Shown one piece after another: positions 27,330 through 35,366 of a stretch of 64,000 bases of DNA. Below the pieces are notes generated by a model. That model was given only the letters and a program-made list of their open reading frames with translations, made no database searches and had not been told where the DNA came from. Location of the stretch: NCBI RefSeq assembly GCF_000192575.1, contig NZ_GL876933.1, forward strand, positions 310,001-374,000, given 5' to 3'. This DNA comes from Novosphingobium nitrogenifigens DSM 19370. GTDB taxonomy: Bacteria > Pseudomonadota > Alphaproteobacteria > Sphingomonadales > Sphingomonadaceae. The number at the start of each line of letters is the position of its first letter. Position 1 is the stretch's first letter. The position numbers and the translations under genes are program-made.

Positions 27330-28141
27330 TCCACTCCTGTCATGGCCATCTGGCCGTTCGGAGCGGGCATCGGCAGATTGAGCCCGGCAACGAGCGTGCG
27401 CAGTTCCTGTCGCGCGACGAGATGGCTGGTACCCAGTTCGCCCAGATGTCCCTTGTCGAGCAAGGTCAGGCCGCTGGGGAAAAGTTCGCGATAGATCACG
27501 CGTTCGGAGAGCCCGCTGGCAATGCGAAAACCGACGCGCTTGGACAGTTCGCCCAGCGCCTGGTCGATACGACGCTGGTTGCGGGCTTCGGTATAGCCGG
27601 TACGGTTGCGCACCACGACCCAGTCCATTTCGCGACGCGCGTCGCGGATCGTGGCCATGGCCCGCTTCTTGCGCGCTTCCCAGATCAGTTCGGCATAGAA
27701 CGACAGGCGGCGCACGCGAAAGGTTTCGGCGTCCACTTGCCCGATCAGGTCGAAGTCGACGAAGCTGTCGTTGAGCGGAGTGACCAGCGTGTCGGCCCCC
27801 ATGGCGACATGGCGCGCCATCGGATCGTCACGGCCGGGCGTGTCGAAGATGATGAAATCGGCGTGCTGGGCCATCTGTTCGGTCAGCGCATCGAGTTCGT
27901 CGGTGTTGTCGCCACCATAGACCACCGATTGCGCGCCGGGCAGTGCGATCTGGCGCCGCCGCTGGGTTTCGGTGCGGTTTTCCAGATAGCGGTGCATCGT
28001 GCGCTGGCGACTGTCGAGGTCGATCGTCGCGACCCGCGCGCCCTGATAGGCAAGCGCGACAGCGACGTGCACGGCAGTGGTCGATTTGCCGGTTCCGCCC
28101 TTTTCATTGGCGAACACGATGCGGTGAGGGCCGTTCGACAC
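27326..28141 (-). CDS. mipZ: Division-plane positioning ATPase MipZ
   Basis: ParA-like ATPase that in Caulobacter forms a bipolar gradient with ParB and blocks FtsZ rings away from midcell. The 271-residue protein carries the Walker A variant FANEKGGTGKSTTAVHVAVA, the switch region TIDLDSRQRTMHRYLENR and the MipZ hallmark DSFVDFDLIGQVD. I use the GTG at 28141, which has AAGAAGGAAAC just upstream; a second GTG at 28168 would add nine residues. It is the first gene of a three-gene minus-strand unit with the J-protein and mutase genes and is divergent from panC. Confidence 0.94.
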   Translation of the reverse strand: MSNGPHRIVFANEKGGTGKSTTAVHVAVALAYQGARVATIDLDSRQRTMHRYLENRTETQRRRQIALPGAQSVVYGGDNTDELDALTEQMAQHADFIIFDTPGRDDPMARHVAMGADTLVTPLNDSFVDFDLIGQVDAETFRVRRLSFYAELIWEARKKRAMATIRDARREMDWVVVRNRTGYTEARNQRRIDQALGELSKRVGFRIASGLSERVIYRELFPSGLTLLDKGHLGELGTSHLVARQELRTLVAGLNLPMPAPNGQMAMTGVE

Positions 28142-28298
28142 AGTCGTTTCCTTCTTGGGCCGTTGCACTTAAGCGAACACTTGAACGGGGGCTTATGCCG
28201 AGTTAGGCACTCAGGTCCGATAGGCCCCCCGGACAGAACGGTCGCCCCGTTATCATCGTTCATGTCTCTGGCCAAATCGTAAAGGAGAGACTTCCGCC

Positions 28299-29192
28299 GT
28301 GCAAACCGTCTCTACCCTCGGCGACTTGGGAAAAACCCTGACGTCCCTTAAAAACGGGGGAAAAACCCTTGCCCTGGTGCCGACGATGGGCGCCCTTCAC
28401 GAAGGGCACCTGACCCTGGTGCGCGAGGCAAAGGCGCGTGCGGACCGCGTCGCAGTGTCGATTTTCGTCAATCCGATGCAGTTCGGCGTGAACGAGGATC
28501 TCGACGCCTATCCGCGCCAGTTGGCACAGGACAGCCGCCTGCTCGAAGGCGAAGGCGTGGACTTGCTGTGGGCGCCGACGGTCGCGGCGATGTATCCCGA
28601 CGGCTTTGCGACGAAAGTGTCGGTCTCGGGGCTCGACGGCGTGCTGTGCGGGACGCATCGTCCGGGGCATTTCGACGGCGTCGCCACTGTCGTGCTCAAG
28701 CTCTTCAACCAGATCAGGCCCGACTTTGCCCTGTTCGGGGAAAAGGACTGGCAGCAGCTGGCGATCATTCGTCGCATGGCCCGTGATCTCGACCTTGCCT
28801 TTCCCCATGTCGATGCGATCGTCGGCGTGCCGACCGTGCGCGAGGCGGACGGCCTCGCGATGAGCAGCCGCAACCGCTATCTTTCGCCGTCCGAACGCGC
28901 GCAGGCGGTCACGCTCAATCGTGCGATGCGGATCGCGATCGGGGCTGTTCTTGAGGGTGAACCGGTGGCGCGGGTGCTCGCAGGCTTGCGCGCGGCGATC
29001 CTGGACGCGGGGTTCGCGCGGATCGACTATGCCGACTTGCGCGAGGCCGATACGCTCGCCGAAATCACCGACTGGCGGGGGCAGAACGCGCGCCTTCTGG
29101 TCGCGGCACAGATGGGCAAGGCCCGGCTGATCGACAACATGGCGGTCGACCCGGCCATGGCCCGCATGCCCGAGACACTCGCAACGCTCTGA
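28299..29192 (+). CDS. panC: Pantothenate synthetase
   Basis: Joins pantoate and beta-alanine with ATP to make pantothenate, the precursor of coenzyme A. The 297-residue protein has the HIGH-like LVPTMGALHEGH, the beta-alanine/pantoate site IFVNPMQFGVNEDLDAYPR, FALFGEKDWQQLAIIRRM, and the KMSKS-equivalent READGLAMSSRNRYLSP. The start codon is GTG, with AAAGGAGAG 8-16 bases upstream. No other pantothenate gene is adjacent. Confidence 0.97.
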   Translation: MQTVSTLGDLGKTLTSLKNGGKTLALVPTMGALHEGHLTLVREAKARADRVAVSIFVNPMQFGVNEDLDAYPRQLAQDSRLLEGEGVDLLWAPTVAAMYPDGFATKVSVSGLDGVLCGTHRPGHFDGVATVVLKLFNQIRPDFALFGEKDWQQLAIIRRMARDLDLAFPHVDAIVGVPTVREADGLAMSSRNRYLSPSERAQAVTLNRAMRIAIGAVLEGEPVARVLAGLRAAILDAGFARIDYADLREADTLAEITDWRGQNARLLVAAQMGKARLIDNMAVDPAMARMPETLATL

Positions 29193-29228
29193 ACAACGAC
29201 GATCTGAACAAAACAGACGGAGGATGCC

Positions 29229-30011
29229 GTGGCTACCCTGATTTCCCCTTCAATGGCCCCCCTTGGAATGGAGTGCAGCGAAGCCGAATGGCAGGCGCGG
29301 TTGGATCTTGCGGCCTGTTACCGCATCTTCGACCTGCTCGGCTGGTCGGAGTCGGTCTACAACCACATTTCGGTCAAGGTTCCCGACGAGGAAGGGGCCT
29401 TCCTCATCAATCCCTACGGCCTGCTCTATAGCGAAGTGACGGCGAGCAATCTGGTCAAGATCGACATCGACGGCAATATCATCGGGTCGAGCCGGTATCC
29501 GGTGAACAAGGCGGGCTTTACCCAGCATGCCTATTTCCACCGTCACCTGCACTGGGCCAACGCGATCTGCCACGTGCACACGACCGCCTCGATGGCGGTC
29601 TGCAGCCTTGAGGAAGGGCTGCTGCCGATCAATTTCTATGCCTGCAATTTCATCGGGCGGCTGGCCTATCACGATTTCGAAGGGGTGACGGTTCGTCCCG
29701 AGGAAGGTGCGCGGCTCCTGGCCAATCTCGACGACAAGAACATCCTGATGCTGCGCAACCATGGACCGGTGGTGCTGGCACCGACCTTGCCGTCGATGTT
29801 CGTGCAGATGTGGGCCTTGCAACGGGCCTGCGAGATTCAGGTGGCGACTTTGTCGATGGGGCGCCCGGCGAACTTCATTTCCGATGATGTCGTTGCCGTC
29901 CACCAGCGCGATCTGAAGGAAGTGCGCGTCCCCGGCACGGTGCCGGGCGCGACCGACTTTGCCGCCTGGGTCCGCCGGATCGACCGGATCGACCGCAGCT
30001 GGCGCGATTGA
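29229..30011 (+). CDS. Class II aldolase/adducin-family protein
   Basis: A 260-residue member of the zinc-dependent class II aldolase/adducin fold, as in fuculose-phosphate aldolase. It starts at a GTG preceded by GGAGGATGCC. The metal-site histidines appear as ICHVHTTASMAV and the later MLRNHGPVVLAPTL; an acidic residue follows the first pair. The N-terminal segment CYRIFDLLGWSESVYNHISV and the INPYGLLYSEVTASNLVKID segment are typical of the adducin-like group of uncertain substrate, so a specific reaction is not proposed. It follows panC after 36 bases. Confidence 0.9.
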   Translation: MATLISPSMAPLGMECSEAEWQARLDLAACYRIFDLLGWSESVYNHISVKVPDEEGAFLINPYGLLYSEVTASNLVKIDIDGNIIGSSRYPVNKAGFTQHAYFHRHLHWANAICHVHTTASMAVCSLEEGLLPINFYACNFIGRLAYHDFEGVTVRPEEGARLLANLDDKNILMLRNHGPVVLAPTLPSMFVQMWALQRACEIQVATLSMGRPANFISDDVVAVHQRDLKEVRVPGTVPGATDFAAWVRRIDRIDRSWRD

Positions 30012-30090
30012 GGAAAGGACGGCCTGTCGCTCTCGCCTTTGCCTGATTTCCAGCCTGGCGCGAAGTCCGTTCCGATTGCATCGGACGGAT

Positions 30091-30165
30091 CGCTCTAGAT
30101 TTTTGTTTTACCGCGTTTTCCGAGTCACCAGATGATTTCATCCGGTTCGAAAACGCTCTAGAGCG
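30091..30165. repeat. Nested palindromic intergenic repeat
   Basis: The element begins CGCTCTAGA (30091-30099) and ends with its exact reverse complement TCTAGAGCG (30157-30165). Inside, GCGTTTTC (30113-30120) pairs exactly with GAAAACGC (30149-30156) and CCAGATGA pairs with TCATCCGG with one mismatch. A further imperfect hairpin, CCGTTCCGAT/ATCGGACGG, precedes it at 30068-30089. The form resembles the CTCTAGA-ended palindromes dispersed in alphaproteobacterial genomes; other copies would lie outside this window. It ends five bases before the start codon of the next gene. Confidence 0.75.
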
Positions 30166-30170
30166 AGGGC

Positions 30171-30680
30171 ATGGCGCGCCTGACGGTCAACAATCAGCCG
30201 GTCGAATTCAAGCTGGAGGCGGATACCCCGCTGCTCTGGGCCTTGCGCGATGCGGCCAACCTCACGGGCACGAAATACGGCTGCGGGACCGGCGAATGCG
30301 GGGCCTGCATGGTGATCGTCGATGGACAGGCGATGCCCTCGTGCACGCTGTCGCTCGGCGAGGCCGAAGGGCGCAACGTGATCACCATCGAAGGGCTCTC
30401 GCCCGATCGCAATCATCCGGTGCAGCAGGCCTTCGTTGCCGAACAGGCGATCCAGTGCGGGTTCTGCACGCCGGGCCTCGTCATGGCGGCCGCCGCGCTG
30501 CTGGCTCGCAATGCCAGTCCCACTGAAGACGACATCCGCAACGGGATCACCAATATCTGCCGGTGCGGCGTCTATCCCCGGCTGGTGCGCACGATCGAGC
30601 GTGCCGGGCGCATCCTGCGCGGCGAAGAGGCAGGCATTCGCGTGCCCGCGCCCGCGACTTCCACCACTTCCGGACTTTGA
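30171..30680 (+). CDS. [2Fe-2S] small subunit of a molybdenum hydroxylase family enzyme
   Basis: A 169-residue electron-transfer subunit like IorA (isoquinoline 1-oxidoreductase) or CoxS. The plant-type cluster ligands are GTKYGCGTGECGACMVI followed by MPSCTL; the second, helical cluster has QCGFCTPG and NICRCGVYPRLVRTI. All eight cysteines expected are present. Normally it pairs with a molybdopterin subunit encoded next door, but the next gene is arsC and the previous is the aldolase-like gene. Its ATG is only five bases after the palindromic repeat, and the only purine-rich candidate ribosome-binding site (GAGCGAGGG) overlaps the repeat edge. Confidence 0.92.
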   Translation: MARLTVNNQPVEFKLEADTPLLWALRDAANLTGTKYGCGTGECGACMVIVDGQAMPSCTLSLGEAEGRNVITIEGLSPDRNHPVQQAFVAEQAIQCGFCTPGLVMAAAALLARNASPTEDDIRNGITNICRCGVYPRLVRTIERAGRILRGEEAGIRVPAPATSTTSGL

Positions 30681-30698
30681 AGACTTGAAGGACAGACG

Positions 30699-31040
30699 AT
30701 GAAGGCAACGATCTGGCATAACCCCGCATGCGGCACGTCGCGCAATACGCTGGCCATGCTCACTGAAGCGGGCGCCGAGGTGACGGTGGTCGAATATCTC
30801 AAGACGCCGCCGAGTGCGGACAAGCTCGCCCAGCTCTATCGTGATGCGGGGATCACGCCGCAGCAGGGGCTGCGGACCAAGGGGACGGACGCCGAAGAGC
30901 GCGGCCTGCCGCAGGCCGACGATGCGACGGTGCTTGCCGCGATGGCTGCTGAGCCCAAGCTGATCGAACGCCCGCTGGTCGAAACCGACAAGGGCGTGCG
31001 GCTTTGTCGTCCGAAGGAAAAAGTGCTCGAAATTCTTTGA
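30699..31040 (+). CDS. arsC: Arsenate reductase (glutaredoxin type, ArsC)
   Basis: Reduces arsenate to arsenite using glutathione/glutaredoxin. The 113-residue protein has the catalytic cysteine in IWHNPACGTSRNTLAML and the arginine-containing C-terminal segment IERPLVETDKGVRLCRPKE, as in ArsC/YffB relatives. The YLKTPPSADKLAQL segment favours the ArsC branch over Spx/MgsR. It lies 18 bases after the iron-sulfur gene with GAAGGA upstream, so the two may be cotranscribed. No arsR, arsB or acr3 is present, so a detoxification operon is not supported. Confidence 0.9.
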   Translation: MKATIWHNPACGTSRNTLAMLTEAGAEVTVVEYLKTPPSADKLAQLYRDAGITPQQGLRTKGTDAEERGLPQADDATVLAAMAAEPKLIERPLVETDKGVRLCRPKEKVLEIL

Positions 31041-31052
31041 ATTTCGGAGCCG

Positions 31053-31166
31053 TCAGAAGGGAAAAGCGCGGCCTGCGCAGATCAGGGCAGCCGCGCAGCC
31101 GAGCACGACGGCCATATTGAGCACGTGTTCGAGGCGAAGAGCGTGAAGGCGCAGAGTCGCGGTCAT
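31053..31166 (-). CDS. Possible 37-residue membrane peptide
   Basis: An ATG-started frame encoding MTATLRLHALRLEHVLNMAV followed by a hydrophobic stretch (VLGCAAALICAG) and the end RAFPF. It would be a small single-span peptide. It occupies most of the 202-base gap between arsC and the carboxypeptidase gene. The ribosome-binding site is weak, and conservation cannot be judged here, so it may be spurious. Confidence 0.35.
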   Translation of the reverse strand: MTATLRLHALRLEHVLNMAVVLGCAAALICAGRAFPF

Positions 31167-31242
31167 GTCGCGAACTCTACGCCCCGATCGGTTTAGAAAC
31201 CGCTAACACATGATCCCGAGGTGGGATCCCTCACCATCCGGG

Positions 31243-32394
31243 TTATTGCGCCGCGATCCATTCGTGCAGCGATTCCAGGCAGGCCCGCGCAAGCAGGATC
31301 GAGCGTTCCGGGCTCCATCCTTGCGCGGGGCAGGGCAAGTCGTCGTTGTCCTTGAATGGCATTTCCAGCGTCATCGCGACCGCGCCGAAACGCTCGGCGA
31401 CCTGGTTGGTCGACATGGTCAGGTTGGCCATGCCGGGACGCGCTTCGGGATAGCCGTGGCGCGTCTGGAAATCGGGGCTGCGGCGTTCGAGAATCGCGCG
31501 ATAGCGGCGATAGCCCGCGCCCTGTTCCTCGCGCCACGAAGGGATGCCCTCGAATCCGGCGAGAAAGACATGGGGGATCGCCTCGTCGCCATGGACGTCG
31601 ATGGCGAAATCGACGCCGGTCGCGTCCATCGCATTGCGCAAGGCGAGAACTTCGGGTGAGCGTTCAGCGCTCGGCTCATGCCATTCGCGGTTGAGATTGA
31701 TCCCGGCGGCATTGGTGCGCAGATGGCCGCGCGTCGATCCGTCCGGATTGGCATTGGGCACGATGTGGAAGCGGCATTCGCGGCGCAGGGCCCGCGCATG
31801 GGGATCGGCCGGGTCGGTCAGCATGGCGAGCGCCCCTTCCATCCACCATTCCGCCATCGATTCGCCCGGATGCTGACGCGCATAGAGCCAGACCTGTCGC
31901 GTCCCTTCGCCCAGTTCGAGGCAGTCGATCGCCCGCCCGTCGAGGCTGTGGCCGAGCACGCGATGGCGCACGCCCGGCTTGCCCGCCATGGTCGCGACAA
32001 GGTCATGGTGCCGTTCGAGCGAATAGGGCGCGAAATAGGCGAACCAGACAAGATCGCCCGCGGGGGTGTGACGGATCGTCAGCGTGCCCCCGTCGATCGC
32101 AGGATCGTAGTGCGTCTCGGTGCGCCCCCAGACATTGCGATCTTCGGAAAATGCGGCGCGATAGCCGTTCCAGCCGCCGGGATAGGCCGCCGAGGCAAGG
32201 CCGGTGATGCGCAGTTCCAAGGAGCGTCCCGCCGCGCCCGCGACGCGGAAATGGAACCACTGGAAAAAGTCGGAATGGGCGTCGCGACGGATCGCAAGCC
32301 GCGCGCGGGTATCCTCGATCGAGAGGACTTCGATGTTGCCGCTGTCGAAGGCGGCGTCGATCGCGATGGGGCTCGCTGCGGGAATGCTGGTCAT
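31243..32394 (-). CDS. M14 zinc carboxypeptidase, cytosolic carboxypeptidase (CCP/Nna1) type
   Basis: A 383-residue metallocarboxypeptidase. I use the ATG at 32394 ([16 protein letters not shown]), which overlaps the upstream gene's stop by four bases. The N-terminal 120 residues form the beta domain characteristic of the CCP branch ([20 protein letters not shown]). The zinc ligands are in [17 protein letters not shown] (H-x2-E) and [31 protein letters not shown] gives the substrate-binding Arg/Asn, and ALTLEMPFK-type [10 protein letters not shown] supplies the catalytic glutamate. No signal peptide is seen, so it is cytoplasmic. Bacterial CCP substrates are not well known. Confidence 0.92.
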   Translation of the reverse strand: MTSIPAASPIAIDAAFDSGNIEVLSIEDTRARLAIRRDAHSDFFQWFHFRVAGAAGRSLELRITGLASAAYPGGWNGYRAAFSEDRNVWGRTETHYDPAIDGGTLTIRHTPAGDLVWFAYFAPYSLERHHDLVATMAGKPGVRHRVLGHSLDGRAIDCLELGEGTRQVWLYARQHPGESMAEWWMEGALAMLTDPADPHARALRRECRFHIVPNANPDGSTRGHLRTNAAGINLNREWHEPSAERSPEVLALRNAMDATGVDFAIDVHGDEAIPHVFLAGFEGIPSWREEQGAGYRRYRAILERRSPDFQTRHGYPEARPGMANLTMSTNQVAERFGAVAMTLEMPFKDNDDLPCPAQGWSPERSILLARACLESLHEWIAAQ

Positions 32395-32999
32395 TTGACG
32401 GTGATAGTCTCGCCCGACTTGCCGGGGAAGCCCGCGAAGACGGCATGGGCCAGGCGCGGGGCAGCCACATCGGCTCCGGCTTCGCGCTTCTTGGCGGTCT
32501 CGATGTTTTCGGCGCGGCCTTCCCACCACGGACGCCCACTTGCCCGGTCGCGGATGACGACGACCAGCCGGGTGGCGACGGTATCCTTGGGGCCGCCGCC
32601 GAACGTGAAGCCAACGCCCATGCCGAACCCGGAATAGCGGCTGCCGCTTTCCCCGCCCATGCCGACCGAAACCGGGCCGCGATGGTGTTCGTGGTGAGTC
32701 GTGTCGCGGTCGGCGTGGACTTCGACGATAAAGTCGGCAGCCCCCGGCGTTGCCGCGCCATAGCCGAGTGCGCTCAGCTCCCGTCCGACCGCTTCGAGCC
32801 AGGGCCGCGCTTCCAGACTGGTCGGATCGTCGCCGGGGGCCGTCGTCACGGCCACCGCGCCCTTGACCGGGACAAGCGTGGCCTCGGTGCTGACGAAGTG
32901 GGTGACGGTGATCGGCGCAGCCGATGCGGTCGAGGTCAGGGCAGTCGAGGCCAGGGCCGTCGCGCATGCGGCGAGAAGCAGGATCGGGGGGCGTTTCAT
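32391..32999 (-). CDS. DUF4136-like exported protein, copy 1
   Basis: A 202-residue protein starting at the ATG for [19 protein letters not shown], a signal peptide that could be processed after STASA; a cysteine at residue 12 might make it a lipoprotein. The mature part has the DUF4136 layout: a lower repeat starting [36 protein letters not shown] and [21 protein letters not shown]. Members are exported proteins of unknown function. It is coupled to the carboxypeptidase gene by an ATGA overlap and lies 54 bases downstream of a second, longer relative. Confidence 0.75.
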   Translation of the reverse strand: MKRPPILLLAACATALASTALTSTASAAPITVTHFVSTEATLVPVKGAVAVTTAPGDDPTSLEARPWLEAVGRELSALGYGAATPGAADFIVEVHADRDTTHHEHHRGPVSVGMGGESGSRYSGFGMGVGFTFGGGPKDTVATRLVVVIRDRASGRPWWEGRAENIETAKKREAGADVAAPRLAHAVFAGFPGKSGETITVK

Positions 33000-33053
33000 G
33001 CCGCCACTATGGCGCACAAACCGCGTTGCGCAATCAGGCTTGATCGGGCGCCA

Positions 33054-33872
33054 TCATTCGGGAGGAGGAGGCGCCGGGGTAAGTCCCGCCGTGCCGGGGA
33101 GCGGCTGGACCAGCTTGCCCTCGGGGAACTTGGCGAAAAGCGCGGAGGCGAGGCGGCTCGACATGCGCGTGGCATCGCGTCCGTCGTCGGTGTCGCGCGA
33201 TTGTCCTTGTGCATGGCCTTCCCACAGCACTTTGCCGGAAGCCTTGTCGCGGATGCGCACGTCGAGACGTGTGGCGATGATCGCCTTCTTCGGCTTGCTC
33301 AGGTCGACCGCGATGGCGAGGCCGAAGCCCGAACCGCGATTGCTGATCGTGGTCGACATTTCGCCGCTTATCGGTTTGTGCGGGGCTTCCTCGGGCACGA
33401 CCATGTCGTGGGACACGGCGATCTCGATAACCTGATCGGGATCGGCGGCATGGGCGATGTCGTATCCCTTGCCCGCGAGCTGATCGACGACAGCGGCTTC
33501 ATAAACCGGCAGTTTCCAGTCGGACCCGGCGCCTTCGTCGGGCGAAACCAGTGTTGGGCCATCGCTTCCGGTCGGGGCGCCGGGCGCACCCGATGGGGGG
33601 GCGGGCATGCTGGCGACGACGATCCGTCCCTTGCCCAGCCGGTCCCCGGCATCGGCCGCGCGAAAGGTTTCGACCTCGACCTTTTTCGACGGTTCGGCAT
33701 TGCCCTGGGTGGCGACGCGCCCCTCCCCGTACTGCGAGCCGCCATCCTGCCACGATCGGCCCCAGCGATTGCCGCCCCAGCCGTCGGATACGGGCTGGGC
33801 AAGCGCCGGTTGGACAAGTGCCAAGAGGGCAGCGGGGGCGATGAGGGCGATGCGGGGGCGGGAAAACGGCAT
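33054..33872 (-). CDS. DUF4136-like exported protein, copy 2
   Basis: A 272-residue exported protein with a signal peptide ending LVQPALA before QPVSD. It shares with copy 1 the pattern (VVDQLAGKGYDIAHAADPD, VIEIAVSHDMVVPEEAP, then RLDVRIRDKASGKVLWEGHA and ASALFAKFPEG), so the two are tandem paralogues that have diverged. It has an extra Gly/Trp-rich N-terminal stretch after the signal peptide (WGGNRWGRSWQDGG). Function unknown; first gene of a three-gene minus-strand unit ending with the carboxypeptidase. Confidence 0.78.
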   Translation of the reverse strand: MPFSRPRIALIAPAALLALVQPALAQPVSDGWGGNRWGRSWQDGGSQYGEGRVATQGNAEPSKKVEVETFRAADAGDRLGKGRIVVASMPAPPSGAPGAPTGSDGPTLVSPDEGAGSDWKLPVYEAAVVDQLAGKGYDIAHAADPDQVIEIAVSHDMVVPEEAPHKPISGEMSTTISNRGSGFGLAIAVDLSKPKKAIIATRLDVRIRDKASGKVLWEGHAQGQSRDTDDGRDATRMSSRLASALFAKFPEGKLVQPLPGTAGLTPAPPPPE

Positions 33873-34010
33873 GGTCGGAATACCAGATGGGGCTGTGGCC
33901 TGACATTTGCGAGGCCTTTACACTCCCACAACGGGTGGATTGCTAATTCCCTGTGCGCAGGCGGGTGCTAGGCCGTCGACGATCAGGCAAGCAGGGGTGA
34001 TTCGCATATC

Positions 34011-35015
34011 ATGAGCAAGGTTCCCGTCCTCGTCACCGGCGGTGCCGGCTATATCGGCAGCCATGCGGTTCTCGCGCTCAAGGATGCCGGTTGGCCGGTG
34101 GCAGTGATCGACAATCTCGAAACCGGTTTCCGCTTTGCCGTCCCCGACGACGTGCCCTTCTATGAAGGCAATATCGACGACGAGGCGCTGCTGGCCCGGA
34201 TCTTTGCCGAACAGGGGACGCAGGCGATCATGCATTTCGCCGGATCGATCATCGTGCCCGAATCGGTCGAAAATCCGCTCAAGTACTATCACAACAACAC
34301 CGCGCGGAGCCGGTCGCTGATCGCGGCGGCGGTTGCAGGTGGCGTGCGCCATTTCATTTTCAGCTCGACTGCGGCGACCTACGGCATTCCCGAAGTTTCG
34401 CCCGTGACCGAGGACAGCCCGAAATCGCCGATCAATCCCTATGGCATGTCGAAGCTGATGACCGAGATCATGCTGGCCGACACGGCCAAGGCCCATCCGC
34501 TCAATTACTGCGCCTTGCGCTATTTTAACGTGGCAGGCGCCGATCCGCAGGCCCGCACCGGGCAATCGACCGCCGGCGCCACACATCTGATCAAGGTCGC
34601 CGTGGAAGCCGCGCTCGGCAAGCGCAGCCATGTCGCCGTGTTCGGGACCGATTTCGATACGCCCGACGGCACCGGGGTGCGCGACTATATCCACGTTTCG
34701 GATCTTGCCGCCGCGCATGTGCTGGCGCTCGAGGCTCTGATCGAGGACGCGGGACGCTCGCTGACCATGAATTGCGGCTATGGTCAGGGCTTTTCGGTGC
34801 TCGAAGTACTGAACGCGGTCGATCGCGTAACCAACCGGCAGATCGAGCGCCGATTGGAAGGTCGTCGCGCCGGGGATCCCGATTCGCTGATTTCCGACAA
34901 TCGCCGTATCAAGGCGACTTTGCCTTGGGTGCCCAAGTACGATAATCTCGATACGATCGTGACGCATGCATTGGCGTGGGAGCGTCGGCTTTCGGAAATC
35001 CGTGGAGAAGGTTGA
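34011..35015 (+). CDS. galE: UDP-glucose 4-epimerase
   Basis: Interconverts UDP-glucose and UDP-galactose for surface polysaccharide synthesis. The 334-residue short-chain dehydrogenase-type protein has the NAD-binding loop VTGGAGYIGSHAV, the catalytic serine region HFIFSSTAATYGIPE and the Y-x3-K pair in NPYGMSKLMTE. YCALRYFNVAGADP and the C-terminal RRAGDPDSLISDNRRIK are standard for GalE. It is a single gene here, divergent from the DUF4136-like unit and followed by rpmJ. Confidence 0.96.
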   Translation: MSKVPVLVTGGAGYIGSHAVLALKDAGWPVAVIDNLETGFRFAVPDDVPFYEGNIDDEALLARIFAEQGTQAIMHFAGSIIVPESVENPLKYYHNNTARSRSLIAAAVAGGVRHFIFSSTAATYGIPEVSPVTEDSPKSPINPYGMSKLMTEIMLADTAKAHPLNYCALRYFNVAGADPQARTGQSTAGATHLIKVAVEAALGKRSHVAVFGTDFDTPDGTGVRDYIHVSDLAAAHVLALEALIEDAGRSLTMNCGYGQGFSVLEVLNAVDRVTNRQIERRLEGRRAGDPDSLISDNRRIKATLPWVPKYDNLDTIVTHALAWERRLSEIRGEG

Positions 35016-35087
35016 CTTTCGGCGCCTTCACCACTAACCGCGCCTTTCCGTTTTTCGGCCCGGTCGCATCGGGCAAAGGGATTCGCC

Positions 35088-35213
35088 ATGAAGATTCGCA
35101 ACAGCCTGAAGTCGCTCAAGGACCGCCATCGCGACAACCGCGTGATCCGTCGTCGCGGCCGGACCTATGTCATCAACAAGACCCAGCGCCGTTTCAAGGC
35201 CCGCCAGGGCTGA
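35088..35213 (+). CDS. rpmJ: 50S ribosomal protein L36
   Basis: A 41-residue ribosomal protein starting [20 protein letters not shown] and ending [12 protein letters not shown]. It has no cysteines, so it is the zinc-free (C-minus) form that is the usual L36 in alphaproteobacteria. CAAAGGG lies just upstream of the ATG. It stands alone between galE and a HAD-family gene and is followed by a hairpin. Confidence 0.95.
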   Translation: MKIRNSLKSLKDRHRDNRVIRRRGRTYVINKTQRRFKARQG

Positions 35214-35281
35214 TTTCGGCGCGCCGCCGCGCAGTTTCGGCTGCGCATGGTCGGCGCGATCCCGCATGACGGGATGCTGAC

Positions 35282-35305
35282 ACCCCCGCCCAACGGCGGG
35301 GGTTT
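35282..35305 (+). terminator. Probable terminator of rpmJ
   Basis: A perfect 9-bp stem (35282-35290 with 35295-35303) closes the loop CAAC and is followed by only two further T residues. Its position after rpmJ and before the HAD gene supports a terminator. Confidence 0.65.
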
Positions 35306-35366
35306 GGTCGTTTGCGGGAGCCTGCCCGTTTGCGGGGGCGTCGCCAGCGGCGTCCGTTCGCGGAGA

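Noticed and set aside
30699..31040. arsC as part of an arsenic resistance island
   Set aside because: No arsenite pump, regulator or mobile element is nearby; it looks like a lone chromosomal reductase.
35247..35366. Upstream extension of the HAD hydrolase frame
   Set aside because: The extension reads through the rpmJ terminator hairpin and has no family similarity.
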